Assembly: GCA_963755395.1 (NCBI GenBank)
Contig: CAVWJJ010000004.1
Span: 744,001 to 808,000, forward strand
From: DAHVFK01 sp963755395
Lineage (GTDB): Bacteria; Pseudomonadota; Gammaproteobacteria; Burkholderiales; SG8-39
Direction of reading: 5' to 3'
Length of the DNA: 64,000 nucleotides
Part shown: positions 32,759 through 44,018 of the stretch, piece after piece
Position numbering within the stretch: the stretch's first letter is position 1
Layout: each line of letters starts with the position of its first letter
Made by a program: the position numbers and the translations under genes
Notes under the pieces: generated by a model
What the model was told of the DNA's origin: nothing
The model's database searches: none
The model's input: the letters and a program-made list of their open reading frames with translations, nothing else

Positions 32759-33560
32759 ATTCGGCGACAAGGTCGTGGTGGTGACCGGCGCCGCGGGCGG
32801 GCTGGGAAGGGCGCTCGCCACGCGCTTCGCAGCCGCAGGCGCGCGCGTGGCCCTGCTCGACCGCGACGTCGCCGCAGTCGAAGCGGTCGCGGCGACTCTC
32901 GGCGGCGGTGCGCTCGGACTGGCCTGCGACGTCAGCGATGCCGCGCAGTGCGCCAGCGCGCTCGCGCGGGCCGCGGCGGAGCTGGGACCGGTCCACGTGC
33001 TGATCAACAACGCCGGCATCTCGCACCGAAGCGCCTACGCGGCGACCGATCCGGCGGTGATCCGTCGCGTCATGGAGGTCAATTTCTTCGGCGCGGTGCA
33101 CTGCACCCACGCCGCGCTCGAGGACCTCTCGCGCACGCGCGGAATGATCGTGACGATCTCGAGCGTCGCGGGATTTTCACCGTTGATCGCGCGCACCGGC
33201 TATGCTGCCAGCAAGCACGCATTGCACGGATTTTTCGACAGCCTGCGTACCGAGGTGGCGGACAGCGGCATCGACGTGCTGCTGGTATGCCCCGCGTTCG
33301 TCGCCACCGGAATCGAGCGCAATGCGCTCGGCGGCGACGGTGCGCCGGTGCGCCACGCGCAGCAAGTCGTCGGCGTGCGCGCCGCGCCCGATGCGGTGGC
33401 CGAAGAGATCTACGACGCCGCGCGCCGCGGTCGGCGGCTGCTGCTGCACGGGCGCACCGCCCGGCTCGCGTGGTGGCTGAGCCGTTTTGCGCCGAATCTC
33501 TACGCTCGCCTCATGGCGCGCCGGCTCAGGGGCGAGATGGACCGCGGCGCCCGGAAATAA
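32745..33560 (+). CDS. Short-chain dehydrogenase/reductase (classical SDR)
   Basis: 271 residues. The cofactor motif TGAAGGLGRAL is at 15-25, ACDVSDAAQC the adenine pocket, LINNAGISHRS the NNAG motif, and ISSVAGFSPLIARTGYAASKHAL carries Ser, Tyr and Lys of the active site. The C-terminal extension is basic and has a short hydrophobic stretch (LAWWLSRFAPNLYARLM), suggesting membrane association as in DhrS7-like reductases acting on lipids. It overlaps the epimerase by 14 bases and ends the plus-strand array. Its 3' end overlaps mnmC by 35 bases. Confidence 0.88.
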   Translation: MARREFGDKVVVVTGAAGGLGRALATRFAAAGARVALLDRDVAAVEAVAATLGGGALGLACDVSDAAQCASALARAAAELGPVHVLINNAGISHRSAYAATDPAVIRRVMEVNFFGAVHCTHAALEDLSRTRGMIVTISSVAGFSPLIARTGYAASKHALHGFFDSLRTEVADSGIDVLLVCPAFVATGIERNALGGDGAPVRHAQQVVGVRAAPDAVAEEIYDAARRGRRLLLHGRTARLAWWLSRFAPNLYARLMARRLRGEMDRGARK

Positions 33561-35373
33561 ACCGCGCCGGCGCGAGCGCGTCGGCCAGTTGAGCTTCCAG
33601 CGGCAGCGGCTCGCCTTCGACCAGGCTCGCGATGAGCTCCGCGGCGAGCGCGGCCCATACCAGGCCGCGCGAGCCGTAGCCGAAAGCGCCATACAGGCCG
33701 GGCGCGAGCGCGCCGGCGACCGGCAGGCGGTCGCGCGTCACGGCGCGAAACCCGACCCGGCCCTCGAGCAGGGCGGGATCGAGCGCGCGCGCCGCGCCCG
33801 GCACGATGCCCTCCAGGCGCGCGAGGTTTCCGCTGTGCCCGTCCAGCCGCGGTGCCGGGTCTTCGTCGTCGAAATCGTAGCTCGCCCCGGCGACCGCGAT
33901 GCCTTCGACCGCGGGCAGCACGAAGCCGCCGCGCAGCAGCGGCAGCCGCGGGGCGCGAAACAGCGCCGCGGGAAGGTGGCTCACCTGGCCGCGCACCCGA
34001 CGCAGCGCGATGCCCGAGCCGGGCGCGAGGGGCAGCGCGTCGGCCGCGTTCGCCAGTACCGCAACCGGCGCGGCCGCGATCTCGCGCCCCGCGGCGTCAT
34101 GCGCGATCCAGCCCGCAGCGCTGCGCTCGAGCGCTGCGACCTCGATGCCGAGGCAGGCCTCGGCCGCCGAATGCGCGAGTTGAGCACGGGCGAGGCTCGG
34201 CGGGCGCACCCATCCGCCGGCGGCAAACCACAGCCCGCCGGCGGCTACTCCGACCCCGGCCAGCTCGGATGCCTCGGCGCGCGTCACGCGGCGCATGTAA
34301 TCTGCGCAGACACCGAGCGCGGCAAGCGCGCGCTCCTGCGACTCGCTTTCGCCATCGTCGCGCGCCAGCTGCAGCGCGCCGCAGGCCTGCCACGCCACGC
34401 CTTCCAGGGCGGACCAGCGCCGCAGCGCGTAGAGCGAGCCGGCGCGCGTCAGGCGCGCAAGCACGTTGTCGTCGGGGGTCGCGACGGGGTGGAATACGCC
34501 CGCATGGTTGCCCGAGGTCTCGCTGGCAGGCTCGCGCCGGCGCTCGATCAGCACGACTTCCCAGTCGCGCGCGGCGAGGCGCTCGCACACCGCCGCGCCG
34601 GCGATCCCGGCGCCGATCACCAGCGCGCGGCGCGCGGGCCACGGCGCGGGCGCGGACCGCCCGCCGCCGCGCGGCGCGTGGCGCGCGGCGAGCATCTCGC
34701 GCTTGGCGGCGAAGCCGGGGCGCTTTTGCACCTCGAATCCCGCGGCCGTGAGCGACTCGCGCACCGGCGCTGCCGCGCTCCAGGTGGCCGCCGTGGCGTC
34801 GGGCGCGGCGAGCCGGGCGAGCGCCTTCATCGTCGCGGCGGACCACATGGCCGGGTTCTTCGCCGGCGCGAAGCCGTCGAGGTAGATCGCGTCCGCGGCG
34901 AGGCGCAGCTCGCGCGGCGCGCCCGCGATGTCGGCGAAGGCGAGCGTGAGCACGACGCGCCCGCCATCGAGCTCGAGGCGGTGCAGGCCGGGCACCAGCG
35001 GCGGCCAGGCCGCGCGCAGCGCGGCGGCGGTTTCGGCGAATTCGGCGTAACGCGCGTGCAGGCGCTCGAGGTCGGCAACTGCGAACGGGTGCTTCTCGAT
35101 CGAGACGTAGTGCAGCCGTGCGCAGCGCCCGGGGTCTTGGCGCCACGCGCTCCACGTCGCGAGGAAATTCAGCCCGAAGCCGAAACCGGTTTCGAGCACG
35201 GTGAAAGCGCGCCGACCACGCCAGCGCGCCGGCAGGCCGTTGCCGGCGAGGAACACGTGGCGCGCCTGCGCCGGGCCGCCCGCGGCGCTGTGGTACAGGT
35301 CGCCGTAGGCCTCGGAATACGGCGTGCCGTCCGGCGCATGAGCGAGCGTGGCGGGAACGAGCGGCGCGGGCAT
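33526..35373 (-). CDS. mnmC: Bifunctional tRNA mnm5s2U34 methyltransferase/FAD-dependent oxidoreductase
   Basis: 615 residues joining the two catalytic parts of MnmC. The N-terminal SAM methyltransferase (about 1-230) has GTPYSEAYGDLYHS, the SAM motif TVLETGFGFGLNFLATW, and YLDGFAPAKNPAMWS. The C-terminal FAD oxidoreductase starts near 250 with ALVIGAGIAGAAVCERLAARDW, then SGNHAGVFHPV. It converts cmnm5s2U to nm5s2U and then mnm5s2U at the tRNA wobble base. The length is somewhat under that of E. coli MnmC (668). It is divergent from the semialdehyde dehydrogenase with a 50-base A+T-richer spacer and is convergent and overlapping with the SDR. Confidence 0.92.
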   Translation of the reverse strand: MPAPLVPATLAHAPDGTPYSEAYGDLYHSAAGGPAQARHVFLAGNGLPARWRGRRAFTVLETGFGFGLNFLATWSAWRQDPGRCARLHYVSIEKHPFAVADLERLHARYAEFAETAAALRAAWPPLVPGLHRLELDGGRVVLTLAFADIAGAPRELRLAADAIYLDGFAPAKNPAMWSAATMKALARLAAPDATAATWSAAAPVRESLTAAGFEVQKRPGFAAKREMLAARHAPRGGGRSAPAPWPARRALVIGAGIAGAAVCERLAARDWEVVLIERRREPASETSGNHAGVFHPVATPDDNVLARLTRAGSLYALRRWSALEGVAWQACGALQLARDDGESESQERALAALGVCADYMRRVTRAEASELAGVGVAAGGLWFAAGGWVRPPSLARAQLAHSAAEACLGIEVAALERSAAGWIAHDAAGREIAAAPVAVLANAADALPLAPGSGIALRRVRGQVSHLPAALFRAPRLPLLRGGFVLPAVEGIAVAGASYDFDDEDPAPRLDGHSGNLARLEGIVPGAARALDPALLEGRVGFRAVTRDRLPVAGALAPGLYGAFGYGSRGLVWAALAAELIASLVEGEPLPLEAQLADALAPARFISGRRGPSRP

Positions 35374-35423
35374 CGGCCGAGTATATAGATCGGCGTAAAA
35401 TCGGCGCGACGGAGGACGTGCCC

Positions 35424-36944
<1,521 letters not shown>

Positions 36945-36948
<4 letters not shown>

Positions 36949-38972
36949 CGGCAGCCCGGCTGACTATTGGGAGTGATCCAGAAGGTGTAGACCTTGCAAT
37001 CGTCTGGCGCCGGGGGGCGGTAAGGAGGGACCTTCTCGGCCACGGGTGGCAGCCGCCGCAGGTAGGCTACCAGCGAGCGCACGTCCTCCTCGTCCCAGTT
37101 CGAGAAGTGATCCCACGGCATGCCCTGCCAGTACAGCGGCCGGCCGTTGCGGCTCACGCCGCTGCGGATCGCGCGCGCGATCTGCGCGTCGCTCCAGGCG
37201 CCGATTCCCGCTTCCGGGTGGGAGCTGATATTCGGGGTAAAGATGGTACCGAGGCCGCCGCTCAGCTTGGCGCCGCCCGAGCCGTCGTTGCCGTGGCAGT
37301 AGGCGCAGGACGCAACGTTGAACAGGTAGCGGCCCCGCGCGACGAGCGCGGCGCGCTGCGGATCCAGCTGCGACAGGTCGGGCCGCGGGATGCTGCCTGC
37401 CGCGCCTTCGGCGACGCGATCGGGCGGAAGGAAGGCGAGCGCGGGCGTGCGGTAGACGAACCATCCCGCCGCGAACAGGACGACGAAAGCGAGCGTCCCT
37501 AGGATCGCGCCCGACCAGCCCAGAACACTGCGCGGCAGGCGCGAGCCGTGCGGGCCGGCGACGACGAACGCAACCAGGCCGAAGCCGAATACAAGCCATT
37601 GCGCGCCCGCCAGCGCGGACTCGATCGTGCCGGGCGCGATGCCGCGCGGATTGGCATAGCTTCCCTCCTTGTAGGTCAGCACCGTCGGCGGAGCGACCGG
37701 CATCTTGCCCGCGCGCAGTTTGCCGTAGACTGTTTCGATCACGCCGTACTGCAGCGGCTCGGGCACGGCGTTGCGCACCGGCGGCAGCGTCTTCAGGTAG
37801 CGCGCGATGGCGAGCGCGTCCTCGTCGGTCAGTGCGTGCAGGTACATCCACGGCATGCCCCAGAAATTGAGCGTGCGGCCGCCCTTCGCGCGCCCGAGCC
37901 GGATTGCGTTTGCGATCTCCTGCGGCGTCCACTGGCCGAGCCCGGTCGCGTCGTCCGGCGTCAGGTTGCGGCTGATGAAGATTCCCTGCGGATAGGCGCC
38001 CACGCGCATGCCGCCGGCGAGGTAATGGTCTTCGCGGTAGATGCCGCGCGGGTTGACCTCGGTGTGGCACAGGCCGCACATCTCGGCATGCACCAGATAG
38101 TGCCCGCGCCGCTCGAGGTCGGTGGCGAATCCGGGGCCGTCGAGCTTGCCGCCGGCCTCCCACGCGGGCGTACGCCGGTGGGCGAGAATGAAGTTGACCA
38201 GGTCCCAGCGCTGCTGCGGCGTGGTGCTCGCGGCGTAAGACGGCATCGGCCCGGGCGCGAGGCCGGTAGTGAGCCGCAGCCAGATCTGCTCGGGCGCGGC
38301 GCCGCCGCGGAAGGTCCACGGCGCGGTCAGGTCGCGGCTGATGACCGGGTAGCCCTTGGCGTCGCGCAGCTCGATGCTGCCGCGCAGATCGGCTCCGTGA
38401 CACGCTGCGCAGCCGAGCCTGGCGTAGAGCGCCGCACCGCGCGCCGCGCTTTCCGGTCCCGGCGGCACGGGCGCCCCGATCGCGACCGGCGCGGGTTCGG
38501 CCTTGTCCGACGCGGGACCGAAGCGCCGGATGTATTGAACCACCGCGCCGATTTCCTCCGCGGTCAGGACATCGCGCCAGTACGGCATGCCGCTTGCCTG
38601 CAGCCCGTCGCGCACGGTGCGCAGGAGGTCTGCCTTGCTAGCCGGCTCGCCCGCGGCGGTGGACTTGTACTTGTACAGGCCGGCGGTGAAATCGCGCGGC
38701 CGCGGGATCATCGAGGGCGCCGCCGCGCCGTTGCCGCGCCCGTCCGGTCCATGGCAGATGGCGCAATTCTCGAGATACACCCGCTCGCCCAGCGGCGCGC
38801 CCGCGGGCACGGTCGAGGCCGGCGGCCAGACGATGTCGGCATATTGCTTCGGATCGGGGTGCCAGATCTCGGTCGGCGCGCTGTAGCCGACGCGCACGTA
38901 CAGCGAGCGTGCGAGATCGAGCAGGAGCAGCAGTCCGACAGCGATCACAAACACGCGCATACGGCCGGACAT
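36945..38972 (-). CDS. Membrane-bound tetraheme cytochrome c
   Basis: 675 residues with four CXXCH haem sites: CAICH (70-74), CAACH (188-192), CGLCH (299-303) and CAYCH (556-560). An N-terminal helix (about 6-24) anchors or exports the chain, and two more helices lie at about 456-473 and 484-507 between the third and fourth haem. Each haem sits in a cytochrome c class I domain with repeated GMPWxxxxxLTDEDxxxIxxYLKTLPPV-like endings. It is an electron carrier facing the periplasm. The partner oxidase or dehydrogenase is not adjacent. The pattern resembles cytochrome subunits of alcohol or aldehyde dehydrogenases, though those normally have three haems. Confidence 0.85.
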
Positions 38973-38989
38973 ATGCTCGTTCCCTCAGT

Positions 38990-39718
38990 TCACTTCGGTT
39001 CTTCTGCGGCCGGAATCTTGCGGCCGATCCAGCTCGTCAGGGCGAGCGCCGGCGCGATCATGATCCAGCTGCACTTCGCCCAGTCCGGCGAGTGCGATGC
39101 CAGCGCCATCGATGCCAGGAATACGAGCGGCGCGACCAGCATGCGCGCGGTGACGACGCGCACCAGGTGCCGGTACAGGCCTGCGGCGAGCGTCGTGTCG
39201 ACCAGCCGCCGCCGGTGAGTGGCGTAGCGCCACATGATCGCCTGCAGCAGCCCGGTGAGCGCCAGTACTCCCGCGTAGAGGATCACGGCGGCGGGGACGT
39301 TTGCGTGCTCGCCGAGGACCGTGGTCGGGAACGGGATCACGACGATGCAGAGCAGGAACAGCAGATTGATCCACACCAGCCGGTCGTCGAAGCGGTTGAT
39401 CAGCCGGAACATGCGATGGTGTCCCTGCCAGTACAGGCCGATCACCATGAAGCTCACCAGGAAGCTCAGGTACTTGGGCCAGAGCTCGCCGAGCGCCGGC
39501 CACAGCGCGGCGTCCGCGACGTGGTGCCCTGTTTCGCCCGCGGGAAGCCGAAGGTCGAGCGCGAGGAAAGTAATTGCGATCGCGAATACCGCGTCGCTGA
39601 AGAAAAGCAGGCGGTCGAAGGCGAGCTTGTTGTGAATGCCGGACAGCAACGCCCGCGCGTCGGCGGGCGACGTATCTCCGGCTGTATCGTCTGCTTCGGG
39701 CCGCATGGTCGGGCGCAA
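38990..39718 (-). CDS. TMEM175-like potassium channel family protein (DUF1211)
   Basis: 242 residues with six predicted helices. The first helix carries the family signature RLLFFSDAVFAIAITFLALDLRLP (FSDxxFAIxxT), the known TMEM175 pore motif. It has one six-helix repeat, as in bacterial TMEM175 channels that assemble as tetramers, against two repeats in animals. The N-terminal 28 residues are acidic and polar. ATG 39718 or 39706 could be used. It lies 17 bases upstream of the tetraheme cytochrome gene on the same strand, so co-transcription is likely though a functional link is unknown. Confidence 0.85.
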   Translation of the reverse strand: MRPTMRPEADDTAGDTSPADARALLSGIHNKLAFDRLLFFSDAVFAIAITFLALDLRLPAGETGHHVADAALWPALGELWPKYLSFLVSFMVIGLYWQGHHRMFRLINRFDDRLVWINLLFLLCIVVIPFPTTVLGEHANVPAAVILYAGVLALTGLLQAIMWRYATHRRRLVDTTLAAGLYRHLVRVVTARMLVAPLVFLASMALASHSPDWAKCSWIMIAPALALTSWIGRKIPAAEEPK

Positions 39719-39754
39719 ATATCGCGCACGCGGCCCGGCAGCGTCAAGTTCGCG

Positions 39755-40621
39755 TCAGCCGGCGAAGCGCGATTCCGGCAGACCCTTCACGCCGGGCCGC
39801 AGCGCGAGCACGCTGCCGGCGAGCGGCTGGCGGGCGAGCTCGTCCGGCGCGAGCTTCTGGGTGGCGCTGGTGACGTACAGCGTGTCGAGCGCCGCGCCGC
39901 CGAAGCAGCAGCAGGTCGGATTCGCGACCGGCAGTTTGAGCACGCGGTCGATCTTTCCCGCCGGCGTGTAGCGCACGATGCGCCAGCCGCCGTACTGGCA
40001 GCTCCACATGCAGCCTTCGGCGTCGATGCAGGCGCCGTCGGGATGCAGGTCGGCCGAATCCGCGAACACGCGCTCGCGCGAGATCGCGCCGGTACCGCGC
40101 TCGTAGTCGAAGGCCCAGATGACGTGCCGGTGCGTGTCCGACAGATGCATGGTCGCGCCGTCGGGGCTCCAGCACAGGTTGTTGGGCACGTACAGCGCCT
40201 CGCGCTGGCGCGTGCAGCGGCGATCCGGATCGAGCCGGTAGAGAGAGCCGACCGGCTCGCGCTTGCCCTCGTCCTTCATGGTGCCGGCCCAGAAGCGTCC
40301 GTCGCGGTCGCAGCGGCCGTCGTTGAAGCGGTTCTGCGGCAGCCCGGCCTCGGGCCGTGCGATGCACTCGCGCTTGCCGTTGTCCGGATCCAGTAAGTAG
40401 AGCCCGGATTTCATCGCCGCCAGCATTTCGCCCGCGCGGCGCAAGGCGAAGCTGCCGATCGCCTCGGGCAGCGCGAGCGCGCGCACCGCGCCGCTCGAGG
40501 GATCGAGGCGCTTGAGCGCCGGGCCGAGGATGTCGATCCACCACAGCTCGCGCCCGTCCCACAGCGGGCACTCCCCGAGCAGGTCGGCGCCGCGCGCCGC
40601 GCATTCGACTTCGAATGACAT
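39755..40621 (-). CDS. SMP-30/gluconolactonase/LRE family protein (first copy)
   Basis: 288-residue six-bladed beta-propeller lactonase. Divalent-metal ligands are seen as Glu in ADLLGECPLWDG (residue 17), Asn in LYVPNNLCWSPDG and Asp in DLHPDGACIDAEG. The blade repeat RFNDGRCDRDGRFWAGTM is typical of SMP-30 sugar lactonases, which open aldonolactones. ATG 40621 begins at the conserved MSFEVEC. It is divergent from a second, less similar SMP-30 gene, with 34 bases between starts, and a molybdenum hydroxylase follows that copy, suggesting an oxidative sugar route. Confidence 0.87.
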   Translation of the reverse strand: MSFEVECAARGADLLGECPLWDGRELWWIDILGPALKRLDPSSGAVRALALPEAIGSFALRRAGEMLAAMKSGLYLLDPDNGKRECIARPEAGLPQNRFNDGRCDRDGRFWAGTMKDEGKREPVGSLYRLDPDRRCTRQREALYVPNNLCWSPDGATMHLSDTHRHVIWAFDYERGTGAISRERVFADSADLHPDGACIDAEGCMWSCQYGGWRIVRYTPAGKIDRVLKLPVANPTCCCFGGAALDTLYVTSATQKLAPDELARQPLAGSVLALRPGVKGLPESRFAG

Positions 40622-40655
40622 TGCCCGAATGATCTCAGAAAGGCACCATTGCTTC

Positions 40656-41579
40656 ATGTCATGGTTCCCGTCGCCGAAGGAGCTCCCGACCCGGGTCTGG
40701 GCGCGGCTGCCCGACCGCCTGCGCGCCGAGCCGCGCGTCGGCGACTGGTCGCGCGCCAACAAGGCGGCGCAGGCGCTCGACTGCTTCCTCGAGGGGCCGT
40801 GCTTCGACGACGAAGGGCGGCTGCTGGTCACCGACATTCCGAACGGGCGCATCTTTCGCATCGGGCCGCGCGGCGGCGACGACTGGGAGCTGCTGGTCGA
40901 GTATCCGGGCTGGCCGAACGGCCTCAAGCTGCGCAGCGACGGTTCGCTGCTGATCGCGGATTACCGCCGCGGCCTGATCGGTATCGATGCGGACAGCCGC
41001 GCGCTGACCGAGGTCTGCGGCACGGTGCGCAGCGAAAGCTTCAAGGGCCTGAACGACCTGTGCTTCGGCGCTGCGGGCGAGATCTTCTTCACCGACCAGG
41101 GCCAGACCGGACTGCAGGATCCGAGCGGGCGCGTCTACCGCCTGAGCGGCGGCAGCCTGCAATGCCTGATCGACACCTGCCCGAGCCCGAACGGCCTGGT
41201 GACCGACAGCAGCGGACGCTACCTCTTCATCGCCCTGACGCGCGCCTGCCAGGTATGGCGTCTGCCGCTGACAGCGGACGCGGGCGTATCCAAGGCGCAG
41301 GTGTTCTGCCAGCTGCCGGGCGGAGTGAGCGGTCCCGACGGTCTCGCGCTCGACGCCGAGGACGGCGTGCTGGTGGCGAATCCGGGACACGGCGCGGTCT
41401 GGCGGCTCGATCGCTTCGGCATTCCGACGCACCGCATCCTGTCCTGCGCCGGACGCAGCGTCACCAATCTGTGCTTCGGCGGCCCCGGCCTGTCGCAGCT
41501 GTTCATCACCGACTCGGACACCGGCCAGGTGCTGGTCGCCGACGCCCCGGTGCCCGGCCACCCCGTCGCGCGCGGCTAG
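40656..41579 (+). CDS. SMP-30/gluconolactonase/LRE family protein (second copy)
   Basis: 307-residue beta-propeller. Metal-ligand positions are seen as Glu in CFLEGPCFDDEGR, Asn in FKGLNDLCFGAAG, Asn in CPSPNGLVTDSSG and Asp in VSGPDGLALDAEDG. The blades read ITDIPNGRIFRIG, EIFFTDQGQTGLQDPSGRVYRL and LFITDSDTGQVLVAD. It is related to, but not a recent duplicate of, the divergent copy. The start is ATG 40656. The molybdenum hydroxylase subunit begins 80 bases downstream and is probably in the same transcript. Confidence 0.86.
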   Translation: MSWFPSPKELPTRVWARLPDRLRAEPRVGDWSRANKAAQALDCFLEGPCFDDEGRLLVTDIPNGRIFRIGPRGGDDWELLVEYPGWPNGLKLRSDGSLLIADYRRGLIGIDADSRALTEVCGTVRSESFKGLNDLCFGAAGEIFFTDQGQTGLQDPSGRVYRLSGGSLQCLIDTCPSPNGLVTDSSGRYLFIALTRACQVWRLPLTADAGVSKAQVFCQLPGGVSGPDGLALDAEDGVLVANPGHGAVWRLDRFGIPTHRILSCAGRSVTNLCFGGPGLSQLFITDSDTGQVLVADAPVPGHPVARG

Positions 41580-41659
41580 CGCCGCGCCAGGTTCGCATGG
41601 CGACTCGCGAAGGCGGGCGCCGCCTTGTTACGATCCGCGCCCAGGAGGCAGCGACCGAA

Positions 41660-43996
41660 ATGCAACACGATTCCGAATTTCAGCCCGGCGCAAGCCAGTG
41701 GATCGGCAAACCGCTGCGCCGGCTCGAGGACCAGAAACTGCTCACCGGGCAGGGCCGCTTCACCGACGACGTCGACTTGCCGCGCCAGGCGCACGCCGCG
41801 TTCACGCGCTCGCCGCACGCGCACGCGAAGATCGCCGCGATCGACACCGCGGCGGCGCGCGCGGCGCCGGGTGTGCTCGCGGTCTACACCGGCGCCGACA
41901 TCGTCGCCGCCGGGCTCGCCCCGGTGCCCTTCACCCAGCTGCACAAGCGCCCCGACGGCGCCGACATGACGGTGCCGCCACGCCACGCGCTCAGCGCCGA
42001 CGTCGCGCGCTTCGTCGGCGATGCGGTGGCGATGGTGGTGGCCGAGACGCGCGACCAGGCGCGCGACGCGGCCGAGCTGATCGAGGTCGACTGGGAGCCG
42101 CTGCCGGCGGTCGCCGACCTGCCCACCTCCGCGAGCGGCAAGGGCCCGGTGGTATGGCAGCCCGCGTTCACCCCCGAGTACGGAAACATCGCGGCAATCT
42201 ACCGCATGGGCGAGCGCGCGAAGAGCGACGCCGCGTTCGCCGCCGCCGCGCACGTCGTCAAGCTCAGGGTCGTCAACCAGCGCGTGGTCGCCAATCCGCT
42301 CGAGCCGCGCGCGCTCGCGGCGCAGTTCGACGCCGCGAGCGGCCGCTTCACGCTCTACTGCCCGACGCAGAACACCCACACCGTGCGCGGCCAGCTCGCC
42401 AAGGTGTTCAAGCTCGACGAGGGCCGGCTGCGCATCGTCTGCACCGACCTCGGCGGCGGCTTCGGCGCGCGCGGCTACGCCTACCCCGAGCACGCAGCGC
42501 TGTGCTTCGCCGCGCGCGCGCTCGGGCGGCCGGTCAAGTGGCGCGCCGACCGCTCGGAGAACTTCCTCTCGGAAGTGCACGGCCGCGACAGCGTGACCGA
42601 AGCGGAGCTCGCGATCGACGGCGAGCAGCGTTTCAGCGCGCTGCGCATCCGCACCCTCGCCAACATCGGCGCCTACGCCTCGAATTTCGGCGCCTGCGTG
42701 CCGGCGATGTCGGGCGTGCGCGCCCCGACCGGCGTATACGCGATCCCGCACATCGACCACGAGGTGCGGATGCTGTTCACCAATACCGGGCCGGTCGACG
42801 CCTACCGCGGCGCCGGGCGCCCGGAGATGGGCTACCTGCTCGAGCGACTCGTCTCGCGCGCGGCGCGCGAACTGGGCGCCGACCCGATCGAGCTACGGCT
42901 GAAGAACATGATCACGCCGGCGCAGATGCCGTACAAGAATCCGGCCGGGCAGACCTACGACTGCGGCGACTTCGCCAAGGTCCTCAAGGAGGCGATGGTC
43001 GCGGCCGACTGGGACGGCTTCGCGGCGCGCAAGGCGGCGGCGGCAAAGCGCGGCCTGCTCTACGGCCGCGGCCTGGCGTGCTACATCGAGATCACCGGCA
43101 GCGCGCGCGTGACCGAGGCGATAAACCTGACCGTGGAGGGCGACGGCACGGTGACGCTGGTCTCGGGCACGCAGCAGATCGGGCAGGGGATCCAGACCTC
43201 GTACGCGCAGATCGTCGCCGAGCTGCTCGGTGTGGCGCCGGGGGCGGTGCGCGTCATCCAGGGCGACACCGACGTCGCCAATTCGGGCGGCGGCGCGGGC
43301 GGCTCGAGGAGCCTGCAGGTCGGCGGCAGCGCGACCCTGATCGGCTCGCGCAAGTTGATCGAGGCGGGCAAGGCGCTCGCGGCCAGGGAGCTCGAAGCCG
43401 CCGCGGTCGACATCGAGTTCGCTGCGGGGCGCTACCGCATCGCCGGCACCGACCGCTCGATCGGCCTGGCCGAGCTCGCGTCGAAGCAGCCCGGGCAGCG
43501 CATCGGCATCGCGCACAGCGAAACGGTAAAGGGGCAGACCTGGCCCAACGGTTGCCAGGTGTGCGAGGCCGAAGTCGATCCCGACACCGGCGTGGTGCGC
43601 CTTGCGCGCCTCTGCGCGGTCGACGACGTCGGGCGCGTGATGAACCCGCTGATCGCCGAGGGCCAGGTGCACGGCGGCATGATGCAGGGCATTGGCCAGG
43701 CGCTGATGGAGCAGTCGGTGTACGACGACACGGGTCAGCTGCTCACCGGTTCGTTCATGGACTACGCCATGCCACGCGCCGATCTGGTGCCCGAACTCGC
43801 GACCGACTTCGATGAGTCGGTACCGAGCGCGCTCAACCCGCTCGGCGCCAAGGGCGTCGGCGAGGCCGGCTGCCACGGCGCGATGCCGGCGGTGGTCAAC
43901 GCGGTGCTGGACGCGCTCGCCGAGCGCGGCGTCGTCGCGCTGGACATGCCGCTCACACCGGAGAAAGTCTGGCGCGCGCTTCGCCGCCGCGCCTAG
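41660..43996 (+). CDS. Xanthine dehydrogenase family molybdopterin-binding subunit (form II CoxL-like), orphan
   Basis: 778-residue large subunit of a molybdenum hydroxylase. The N-terminal hammerhead domain has QWIGKPLRRLEDQKLLTGQGRFTDDV, and the Mo-cofactor domains have DLGGGFGARGYAYPEHAALC. The active-site loop is AYRGAGR at about 381-387, the form II mark as opposed to AYXCSFR of true CO dehydrogenase. The catalytic Glu is in GAKGVGEAGCHG near the end. The enzyme should hydroxylate an aldehyde or N-heterocycle with water. AGGAGG precedes ATG 41660. The small iron-sulfur and medium FAD subunits normally encoded beside it are absent here. Confidence 0.88.
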   Translation: MQHDSEFQPGASQWIGKPLRRLEDQKLLTGQGRFTDDVDLPRQAHAAFTRSPHAHAKIAAIDTAAARAAPGVLAVYTGADIVAAGLAPVPFTQLHKRPDGADMTVPPRHALSADVARFVGDAVAMVVAETRDQARDAAELIEVDWEPLPAVADLPTSASGKGPVVWQPAFTPEYGNIAAIYRMGERAKSDAAFAAAAHVVKLRVVNQRVVANPLEPRALAAQFDAASGRFTLYCPTQNTHTVRGQLAKVFKLDEGRLRIVCTDLGGGFGARGYAYPEHAALCFAARALGRPVKWRADRSENFLSEVHGRDSVTEAELAIDGEQRFSALRIRTLANIGAYASNFGACVPAMSGVRAPTGVYAIPHIDHEVRMLFTNTGPVDAYRGAGRPEMGYLLERLVSRAARELGADPIELRLKNMITPAQMPYKNPAGQTYDCGDFAKVLKEAMVAADWDGFAARKAAAAKRGLLYGRGLACYIEITGSARVTEAINLTVEGDGTVTLVSGTQQIGQGIQTSYAQIVAELLGVAPGAVRVIQGDTDVANSGGGAGGSRSLQVGGSATLIGSRKLIEAGKALAARELEAAAVDIEFAAGRYRIAGTDRSIGLAELASKQPGQRIGIAHSETVKGQTWPNGCQVCEAEVDPDTGVVRLARLCAVDDVGRVMNPLIAEGQVHGGMMQGIGQALMEQSVYDDTGQLLTGSFMDYAMPRADLVPELATDFDESVPSALNPLGAKGVGEAGCHGAMPAVVNAVLDALAERGVVALDMPLTPEKVWRALRRRA

Positions 43997-44018
43997 ACGC
44001 CGTCTGCCCGAGCCCGGC

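Noticed and set aside
33487..35388. A 633-codon open frame on the plus strand
   Set aside because: It is the antisense shadow of mnmC. The translation is Arg/Gly/Ala-rich with no family motifs, which is common on the opposite strand of high-GC genes.
41660..43996. Carbon monoxide dehydrogenase large subunit
   Set aside because: The active-site loop is AYRGAGR (form II), not AYXCSFR, and coxS/coxM are absent.
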